DNA of 10,652 nucleotides. Source: Candidatus Dadabacteria bacterium (GTDB taxonomy: Bacteria > Desulfobacterota_D > UBA1144 > Nemesobacterales > JADFKM01). The position numbers and the translations under genes were made by a program. Every line of letters starts with the position of its first letter. Positions within the stretch are counted from its first letter, which is position 1. The notes under the pieces were generated by a model that had not been told where the DNA came from, did not search any database, and saw only the letters and a list, made by a program, of their open reading frames with translations. Location: positions 1 through 10,652 of the forward strand of contig JADFKM010000063.1 of NCBI GenBank assembly GCA_022564935.1. Direction: 5' to 3'. Below, piece by piece: positions 1 to 4,807 of the stretch.

Positions 1-24
1 AATCAGCGAGGTGTTTGCACCTAA
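1..24 (+). CDS. 3' end of an upstream gene (partial)
   Basis: Frame 1 reads seven codons (N Q R G V C T) and then TAA at 22-24. That stop shares its last A with the ATG of glyA, giving a TAATG junction, the classic form of translational coupling in an operon. The upstream protein cannot be identified from seven residues. In many bacteria rpiB (ribose-5-phosphate isomerase B) precedes glyA-nrdR, so rpiB is a reasonable guess from gene order alone. The open frame could also be chance, since seven codons is short. Confidence 0.4.
   Translation, partial: NQRGVCT
9..22 (+). promoter_or_regulatory. hairpin over the glyA ribosome binding site
   Basis: AGGTG (9-13) and CACCT (18-22) form a perfect 5-bp stem around a TTTG loop. 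The 5' arm is the likely Shine-Dalgarno element of glyA (GAGGTG, 8-13), and the 3' arm ends at the glyA start. If folded, it would hide the binding site until ribosomes finishing the upstream gene open it. The stem is short, so chance is quite possible. Confidence 0.25.
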
Positions 25-1271
25 TGTATCAGCTTGAAAAAACAGACCCTGAAATCGCTAGGGTCCTTAGACAGGAAATAGAGCGCCAGGAGTGGAAGCT
101 TGAGCTTATAGCCTCGGAGAACTACGTCTCCGAAGCCGTTATGCAGGCCATGGGCTCGGTGCTAACGAATAAGTACGCCGAAGGGCTGCCGGGAAAGAGG
201 TATTACGGGGGATGCGAGTTTGTCGATGTTGCCGAAGACCTCGCGATAGAGCGCGCCAAGGAGCTGTTCGGGGCCGAAGCGGCAAACGTCCAGCCCCACG
301 CCGGGGCGCAGGCCAATATGGCGGTATACTTTGCCGCGGTCGAGCCGGGCGATACGGTGATGGGCATGAGCCTCGCTCACGGAGGCCACCTCACACACGG
401 AAGCAAGGTGAATTTTTCGGGCAGGCTCTACAACATCGTCGATTACGGAGTGAGAGAAGACACGCACCTCATTGACTACGATGAAGTGAGACGGGAAGCG
501 CTTAAGCACACACCGAAGCTCATCGTTGTAGGGTGGAGCGCTTATCCTAGAAAGATCGACTTCAAAAAGTTCAAAGACATAGCGGATGAGTGTGGAGCGC
601 TGCTAATGGCAGACATTGCCCACCCGGCGGGGCTTGTAGTTGCGGGGCTGTATCCCACGCCGGTTCCCTACTGCGACTACGTTCCCTCGACCACGCACAA
701 GACCCTGCGAGGCCCGAGGGGCGGGCTCATATTGATGAAGCAGGAGCATGCGAAGAAGATAAACAGCCGGGTATTTCCCGGCACTCAGGGAGGCCCCCTG
801 ATGCATGTCATAGCCGCCAAGGCAGTAGCGTTTCAAGAGGCACTCCGGCCGGAGTTCAAGGACTACCAGCAGCAGGTGGTAAGTAACGCCAAGGCTATGG
901 GAGAGCGTCTCCTGGAGCACGGCTTCAAGCTGGTTTCAGGCGGCACCGACACACACCTGCTGCTCGTAGACTTGAGAGAAACGGACTACACGGGCAAGAT
1001 GGCCGAAGACACACTCGAGGGCGCGGGCATCACGGTGAATAAGAACGCAATACCATTCGACCCCCATCCCCCGGCGATCACTAGCGGGATAAGGATCGGC
1101 ACACCGGCAGTAACTACCAGGGGAATGAAAGAGCCCGAGATGAGGGCCATAGCCGACCTGATCTCCGAAGCCCTCGAGAACGCCGATAATGACGTAGTCA
1201 CCGGCCGCATTCGGGACGACGTAAGGGGACTGTGCGATAAATTCCCCATTTACAGGTACCTGCTCGATTAG
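24..1271 (+). CDS. glyA: serine hydroxymethyltransferase
   Basis: A cytosolic PLP enzyme that interconverts serine plus tetrahydrofolate with glycine plus 5,10-methylene-tetrahydrofolate, the main source of one-carbon units for purines, thymidylate and methionine. The protein is full length at 415 residues. The N-terminal LIASENYVS motif, the RYYGG segment (about 59-63), the DIAHPAGLV segment with PLP-contacting Asp197 and His200, and the [13 protein letters not shown] motif with the Schiff-base lysine Lys226 are all visible. I chose ATG at 24 rather than TTG at 15 because GAGGTG (8-13) sits 10 bases before it, it overlaps the upstream stop as TAATG, and it removes a three-residue non-family extension. 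The stop TAG (1269-1271) directly abuts the ATG of nrdR, so the two genes are very probably co-transcribed and translationally coupled. Confidence 0.97.
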   Translation: MYQLEKTDPEIARVLRQEIERQEWKLELIASENYVSEAVMQAMGSVLTNKYAEGLPGKRYYGGCEFVDVAEDLAIERAKELFGAEAANVQPHAGAQANMAVYFAAVEPGDTVMGMSLAHGGHLTHGSKVNFSGRLYNIVDYGVREDTHLIDYDEVRREALKHTPKLIVVGWSAYPRKIDFKKFKDIADECGALLMADIAHPAGLVVAGLYPTPVPYCDYVPSTTHKTLRGPRGGLILMKQEHAKKINSRVFPGTQGGPLMHVIAAKAVAFQEALRPEFKDYQQQVVSNAKAMGERLLEHGFKLVSGGTDTHLLLVDLRETDYTGKMAEDTLEGAGITVNKNAIPFDPHPPAITSGIRIGTPAVTTRGMKEPEMRAIADLISEALENADNDVVTGRIRDDVRGLCDKFPIYRYLLD

Positions 1272-1859
1272 ATGAGATGCCCTTTCTGTCAAAGCCTAAA
1301 GAACAGAGTCGTTGATTCCCGCCTTAAGAGGGACGGCCTTGCGGTCCGTCGACGCAGGGAGTGTTCTGAGTGCACAAGGAGATTCACGACGTATGAGCGC
1401 GTGGAAGAGGTAGAGCTTATTGTGGTGAAAAAAGACGGGAGCAGGGAGCCGTTCAACCGCGCCAAGATAATTCAGGGGATGCTCAGGGCCACGGAAAAGC
1501 GCCCCGTGGGAATAGAGGTGATCGAGGGTTTTATCTCCAACATGGAAAGAGACCTGCAGGAGAAAGGGGAGCGCGAGGTGGATTCGAGAGAAATAGGGGA
1601 GAGGGTGATCAAGAAACTGTACGAGGTGGACGAGGTCGCCTACGTGAGGTTTGCCTCGGTTTACCGCTCGTTTAAAGACGTGAACCAGTTTATGGATGAG
1701 CTGCGGGAGCTTCTTAAGGATAAGAGCAGGATGGCCGCTAAGGGCAAGAAGAGGAAGGGCGGCGTTAAGACCGAGGGCGCCGCTTCGGGCGGAAAGGGGT
1801 ATGAGGACCTTGCCGACACGCTCAACAACAGCGTCAAACGAAGGGGAAAGCGGGTATAA
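1272..1859 (+). CDS. nrdR: transcriptional repressor NrdR with a C-terminal extension
   Basis: A zinc-ribbon/ATP-cone regulator that represses ribonucleotide reductase operons when (d)ATP levels signal enough precursor. The N-terminus shows the family pattern MRCPFC...VVDSR with zinc ligands Cys3/Cys6 and Cys31/Cys34, followed by RRFTTYER. The ATP-cone follows (about 49-139; [16 protein letters not shown] near its start, and [12 protein letters not shown] near its end). Family members are usually 150-160 residues. This one has 195, with an added tail from about residue 152 that is rich in Lys, Arg and Gly and ends in KRRGKRV. The gene starts at the base after the glyA stop with only weak ribosome-binding signal, which fits coupling to glyA. 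The dNTP-control role suits its place next to the one-carbon enzyme that feeds thymidylate synthesis. I saw no NrdR-box-like pair in the window, so its targets lie elsewhere. Confidence 0.96.
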   Translation: MRCPFCQSLKNRVVDSRLKRDGLAVRRRRECSECTRRFTTYERVEEVELIVVKKDGSREPFNRAKIIQGMLRATEKRPVGIEVIEGFISNMERDLQEKGEREVDSREIGERVIKKLYEVDEVAYVRFASVYRSFKDVNQFMDELRELLKDKSRMAAKGKKRKGGVKTEGAASGGKGYEDLADTLNNSVKRRGKRV

Positions 1860-1862
1860 GCG

Positions 1863-3230
1863 ATGCTCATCGACACACACGCTCATCTCGATTCCCTCGA
1901 TAACCTGGCAGAAAAGCTGGAGGGGGCGAAGAAGGCCGGAGTGGGCAGGATAGTGGCCGTATCCTCCGACCCGGACTCTTCGGAGAGAACCGTACAAATT
2001 GCGGGCGAAGATGAGATGGTCTATGCTGCCGTAGGGATACATCCCCATGAAGCTGCGCGTTACTCCGAGCAATCACTCTTCGAGATAGAGAAGCTTGCGA
2101 CCCGCAGCAAGGTAGTGGCGATAGGGGAAACGGGTCTCGATTACCACTATATGAACTCGCCCAAGGAAGTTCAGAAGGAGTCCTTCAGAAACCACATCAG
2201 GCTGGCAAAGAAGCTCAAGCTGCCCGTTGTTGTCCATGTGCGCGACTCCCATGAGGACGTGATGGCAATACTGCGCGAAGAAGGCGCGTGGGAGACCATG
2301 GGGGTCATACACTGCTTCAGCGGCGACTGGGAGACGGCTAAGACATACCTCAACCTCGGTTTTTACATCTCGTTTTCCGGGGTTGTGACGTTCAAGAAAG
2401 CCGATGATGTTAGAGACGCTGCCCGTAATGTGCCTATCGAGAGGCTGCTTATCGAAACGGACTCGCCTTACCTCGCCCCCGTGCCGTACAGGGGAAAGCC
2501 CAACGAGCCGGCTTATGTAAGGCACGTAGCCGAGAAGGTCGCCGAGGTGCGCGGCATTCCCCTAGATACGCTGATTGAAGAGACCTCACTCAACGCCAAG
2601 AACCTGTTCCTCTTTACAAGCGAGGATGTGCCCACGTCCCTGTCATACAGGATAAGGGACAGTTTGTATCTCAACATCACGAACAAGTGCACCATTGCCT
2701 GTGTCTTCTGCGGCAAGTGGCGAAGCTTCATGCTCCGCGACTTCAACCTGAGGCTCAAGAAGGAGCCGAGCGTAGATGAATTAATGGAGGCCGTTGGAGA
2801 CCCCACCGGCGTGAACGAGGTCGTGTTCGTAGGCTGGGGCGAATCCCTCCTCAGGCTCGATGTGGTGAAGGAGGTAGTCGAGAAGCTCAAGGCTAAGGGC
2901 GTCAAGAGTGTCCGCATCGACACCGACGGACTCGCCAACCTGGTGCACGGAAGGGACATACTCCCCGAGCTTAACGGCTGTATCGACTCAATTTCGGTGA
3001 GCCTCAACGCGCAGGACGCCGAGACCTATGCGCGCGTGTGCCCCTCGAAGTACGGGGAGAAGGCATATCCTGAAGTCATTGAGTTCATCCGCCGGGCCAA
3101 GGAGCACATCCCGGAGGTGACCGCAAGCATAGTTACCGTTCCTGGTGTGGACGTGGAGAAGTGCAGAGCCATCGTAGAGGGCATCGGCGGAGTAGAGTTC
3201 AGGGTGCGTACCTACGGCAGGGTGGGGTAG
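1863..3230 (+). CDS. TatD-family metal-dependent hydrolase fused to a radical SAM domain
   Basis: A 455-residue two-domain protein. Residues 1-250 form a TatD-type TIM-barrel nuclease with metal ligands in order: His6/His8 (DTHAHLD), Glu89 (GETGLDYH), His125 (VVVHVRD), His150 (VIHCFSGD) and Asp200 (IETDSPYLAP). After a short linker, residues 262-455 form a compact radical SAM domain with the canonical CxxxCxxC cluster motif (Cys276, Cys280, Cys283), a GWGES glycine motif (324-328), IDTDGLAN (352-359) and a late SVSLNA strand. The second half matches the small radical SAM family known to be encoded beside or fused to TatD (the TatD-associated radical SAM family). The nuclease half probably cleaves DNA or RNA ends. 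The radical chemistry and substrate are unknown. The ATG lies 3 bases after the nrdR stop, so it is probably the third operon gene. Both domains look complete and all key residues are present. Confidence 0.92.
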   Translation: MLIDTHAHLDSLDNLAEKLEGAKKAGVGRIVAVSSDPDSSERTVQIAGEDEMVYAAVGIHPHEAARYSEQSLFEIEKLATRSKVVAIGETGLDYHYMNSPKEVQKESFRNHIRLAKKLKLPVVVHVRDSHEDVMAILREEGAWETMGVIHCFSGDWETAKTYLNLGFYISFSGVVTFKKADDVRDAARNVPIERLLIETDSPYLAPVPYRGKPNEPAYVRHVAEKVAEVRGIPLDTLIEETSLNAKNLFLFTSEDVPTSLSYRIRDSLYLNITNKCTIACVFCGKWRSFMLRDFNLRLKKEPSVDELMEAVGDPTGVNEVVFVGWGESLLRLDVVKEVVEKLKAKGVKSVRIDTDGLANLVHGRDILPELNGCIDSISVSLNAQDAETYARVCPSKYGEKAYPEVIEFIRRAKEHIPEVTASIVTVPGVDVEKCRAIVEGIGGVEFRVRTYGRVG

Positions 3231-3430
3231 CGCGTGTTTTTCAGACCGTTATCCAGGTATCCTTCGTTCAGACCAACGTTGTTACTTCCTTCCGTTTCGC
3301 ATTTTTCTTCATCCAGCTCATCTGCATGTTCTGGATGGGAATAATCGTCACCGTCTTGGTATGACCCTAACGGCTCTATAATTTACTGTAAAATAGATTG
3401 ACGTATCTCCACGGGTAGACTTTATACGGC
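3231..3430 (+). other. intergenic region with an open hydrophobic frame
   Basis: This 200-base gap precedes pdxA. One plus-strand frame stays open to TGA at 3362-3364 and encodes a Phe/Ile/Val-rich, membrane-like stretch (SFRFAFFFIQLICMFWMG then IIVTVLV). It has no start codon of its own in the gap: the only start in frame (GTG at 3161) lies inside the radical SAM gene, in another frame. CATCCAG (3310-3316) and CTGGATG (3331-3337) form a 7-bp inverted repeat, but no T-run follows, so it is not a convincing terminator. The open frame may be a gene remnant or chance. Confidence 0.3.
3356..3382 (+). promoter_or_regulatory. candidate promoter of pdxA
   Basis: A perfect -10 hexamer TATAAT lies at 3377-3382, with TTGGTA (3356-3361) as a weak -35 at a short 15-base spacing. 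Transcription would start near 3389, giving a leader of about 40 bases. A second candidate, TTGACG (3398-3403) with TTTATA (3421-3426) at 17 bases, sits so close to the start codon that the mRNA would be nearly leaderless. Either would let pdxA be read separately from the glyA operon. Confidence 0.4.
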
Positions 3431-4381
3431 ATGAAGGAGCCTGTAATAGGAATCACGATGGGCGACGCCTGCGGCATAGGGCCGGAGGTGGTTGTGAAGG
3501 CCCTTGAGAGCGGGGAGCTCGCGGAGGGCTTTACCCCCGTAGTGATAGGGGACGACAGGGTTCTAAAACGAGCAAAGCAGTTGTGTTCGGCTTCGCGAAA
3601 TTACCAATTTGTCAATCAAAGCAGCCTCCATCCTGAGATCATCAAAGAGGCCAGACCTTCTGAAGAGGTGGGAAGGGCAAGCCTGAGCTATATATCTTAC
3701 GCCGTCAAGATGGCGATGCAAGGCAAGCTCGACGCTATTGTCACGGCACCCATTAGCAAGGAGTCCATACACATGGCAGGCTCAGAGCATCCCGGCCACA
3801 CGGAATTAATTAAGGAGCAGAGTGGTGCCAAGAGGGTAGCGATGATGTTCGAGGGTGGCGCTTTCAGAGTAGTGCTCGTTACGATCCACGTTCCGCTTTC
3901 GGAGGTGCCGGGGCTTATCACGAAAGACAGTGTCTTATCAACCATTGAGATTACCGATGAGTCCCTCAAGAAGCTGTGCGGTATTGAGGAGCCCCGAATC
4001 GCGGTCGCCGGGCTGAACCCGCATGCGGGTGAGGGCGGGTCATTCGGGGATGAAGAGTCACGTCAAATCACCCCCGCCGTCGTATTGGCACAGCGGAGGG
4101 GTATTGACGCACAGGGCCCTTTCCCTCCCGACACGCTATTTTACAGGGCGGCCAGGGGGGAGTGGGACGTCGTTGTGGCCATGTACCACGACCAGGGACT
4201 GATTCCATTTAAGATGCTCTCGTTTGACGAGGGGGTGAACGTTACCCTTGGGCTGCCGTTTGTAAGGACTTCTCCCGACCACGGCACCGCGTTCGACATC
4301 GCCTGGAAAGGAACTGCGAATCCCAGGAGTATGATAGAGGCGGTTAAGACGGCTATCAGGTTTTCTGAGAGGATGGGCTAA
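3431..4381 (+). CDS. pdxA: 4-hydroxythreonine-4-phosphate dehydrogenase
   Basis: An NAD-dependent, metal-requiring enzyme of the DXP-dependent pyridoxal phosphate pathway. It oxidises 4-phosphohydroxy-L-threonine, and the product decarboxylates and is condensed by PdxJ. The protein has 316 residues against about 330 in E. coli. The three metal-binding histidines are present: His153 (TIHVPLSEVP), His198 (NPHAGEGG) and His253 (YHDQGLIPFK). So are the N-terminal ITMGDACGIGPE loop (8-19) and the GHTE motif (122-125). The loop is usually MGDPAGIGPE, so Pro-Ala is replaced by Ala-Cys. The paralogue PdxA2 (four-carbon acid phosphate dehydrogenase) cannot be fully excluded, but no kinase partner (DUF1537) is nearby. 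The ATG at 3431 fits the family N-terminus although its Shine-Dalgarno match is poor. PLP is the cofactor of GlyA upstream, a loose functional link. Confidence 0.93.
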   Translation: MKEPVIGITMGDACGIGPEVVVKALESGELAEGFTPVVIGDDRVLKRAKQLCSASRNYQFVNQSSLHPEIIKEARPSEEVGRASLSYISYAVKMAMQGKLDAIVTAPISKESIHMAGSEHPGHTELIKEQSGAKRVAMMFEGGAFRVVLVTIHVPLSEVPGLITKDSVLSTIEITDESLKKLCGIEEPRIAVAGLNPHAGEGGSFGDEESRQITPAVVLAQRRGIDAQGPFPPDTLFYRAARGEWDVVVAMYHDQGLIPFKMLSFDEGVNVTLGLPFVRTSPDHGTAFDIAWKGTANPRSMIEAVKTAIRFSERMG

Positions 4382-4466
4382 CGTAAGGGTGCTGAGTGAA
4401 CCCGCTCCCGACTGTCTTTTCCCCCTTGTCCGTATCAATTAAAACCACCCCCAAATTCCCCCCATA

Positions 4467-4511
4467 CTACGCGTTCTGCGGCAATATCTCGCCTGCTTTT
4501 ACCTGCCTAGG
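4467..4511 (-). pseudogene. remnant of a sirtuin C-terminus
   Basis: Read on the minus strand, this segment ends ...Q V K A G E I L P Q N A stop. The intact sirtuin at 7504-8241 ends ...Q G K A G E I L P Q I V stop. Bases 4475-4506 and 7512-7543 agree at 27 of 32 positions with no gaps, and the stop codon falls at the same alignment point. Four of the five differences are synonymous (TTG/CTG, ATA/ATC, GAG/GAA, AAA/AAG), as expected if both copies were once selected as protein. Upstream in the remnant the similarity disappears and the frame is closed by TAA at 4539-4541, so the rest of the gene is missing. KAGEILP-like ends are typical of bacterial sirtuins, so the match is not an arbitrary word. 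Chance is unlikely but not excluded for so short a match. Confidence 0.55.
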
Positions 4512-4581
4512 ACGGCTCAATAGCATCGTACTGCAAAATTATTGCTTCAGCGTTTGGCAATGCCTAGACCTAGACAAAGGC

Positions 4582-4610
4582 TTGACATAGATTTGCTATG
4601 TTGATATACA
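4582..4610 (+). promoter_or_regulatory. sigma70-type promoter of the surface-protein gene
   Basis: A perfect -35 hexamer TTGACA (4582-4587) is followed by exactly 17 bases and a -10 hexamer TATACA (4605-4610, four of six consensus). Transcription would start near 4617, about 190 bases before the chosen start codon. It is the best-looking promoter in the window and marks the surface-protein gene as its own transcription unit. Confidence 0.6.
4585..4601. promoter_or_regulatory. inverted repeat in the promoter spacer, candidate operator
   Basis: ACATAG (4585-4590) and CTATGT (4596-4601) are perfect inverted 6-mers separated by ATTTG. The dyad overlaps the last bases of the -35 box and fills most of the spacer, the position of a classic repressor site. 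No regulator gene adjoins it, so the binding protein is unknown. Confidence 0.35.
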
Positions 4611-4650
4611 TTCAATGATGGGTAAATGGCTTTTTGCGGGATTAAAATTC

Positions 4651-4668
4651 GGTTTGGACATCTAAACC
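4651..4668 (+). promoter_or_regulatory. short hairpin in the 5' leader of the surface-protein gene
   Basis: GGTTTG (4651-4656) can pair with TAAACC (4663-4668), with one G-T wobble, around a GACATC loop. It lies about 35 bases after the predicted transcript start. No T-run follows, so it is not an attenuator of standard form. It may stabilise the mRNA or be incidental. Confidence 0.25.
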
Positions 4669-4807
4669 TGCCATAAAATAAGGGGTTGCTTTGAGCATAG
4701 CACCACCTGAGCCGTGTAACTCCAAGCAGAGGGTTAATCGTTTTCACAGATTGCCCGACAACGGTACTTATTTCGGGGAGTACAAAACGAATAAAGAGGA
4801 TGGAGCG

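Larger units (their letters stand above)
4382..4807. other. 426-base intergenic region
   Basis: The region between pdxA and the surface-protein gene has no credible complete gene. From left to right it holds a C-rich stretch (about 4420-4465) with no clear terminator hairpin, a minus-strand sirtuin C-terminal remnant (4467-4511), a strong promoter with an inverted repeat in its spacer (4582-4610), and a leader of about 190 bases with a short hairpin (4651-4668). An in-frame TTG at 4691, preceded by AAGGGG, could extend the surface protein by 39 residues, but the signal peptide and a better ribosome binding site favour 4808. I looked for known riboswitch cores (cyclic-di-GMP, cobalamin) in the leader and recognised none. 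Confidence 0.6.

Noticed and set aside
15-23. TTG start for glyA at 15
   Set aside because: Only one base separates it from the ribosome binding site. ATG 24 has proper spacing, overlaps the upstream stop and gives the family N-terminus.
1254-1263. CAGGTACCTG palindrome at the end of glyA
   Set aside because: Ten-base palindromes are expected several times by chance in a window of this size.
1296-2072. 258-codon open frame on the minus strand across nrdR and the TatD start
   Set aside because: It is antisense to two clear genes and has no recognisable motifs. It follows from the GC-rich codon use of the real genes.
3310-3337. CATCCAG/CTGGATG inverted repeat as a terminator of the glyA operon
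   Set aside because: The loop is 14 bases, the stem is not GC-strong, and no T-run follows.
4621-4645. Sigma54-type promoter (TGGC...GC) in the surface-gene leader
   Set aside because: The TGGC at 4627-4630 lacks a GC at the required distance, while a good sigma70-type promoter is present just upstream.
4691-4807. TTG start at 4691 extending the surface protein by 39 residues
   Set aside because: It would bury the signal peptide behind a 39-residue polar stretch. ATG 4808 has AGAGGA at ideal spacing, though AAGGGG before the TTG means it is not fully excluded.
4617-4807. Riboswitch in the leader of the surface-protein gene
   Set aside because: I compared it by eye with cyclic-di-GMP and cobalamin cores and found no conserved blocks, only a short hairpin.
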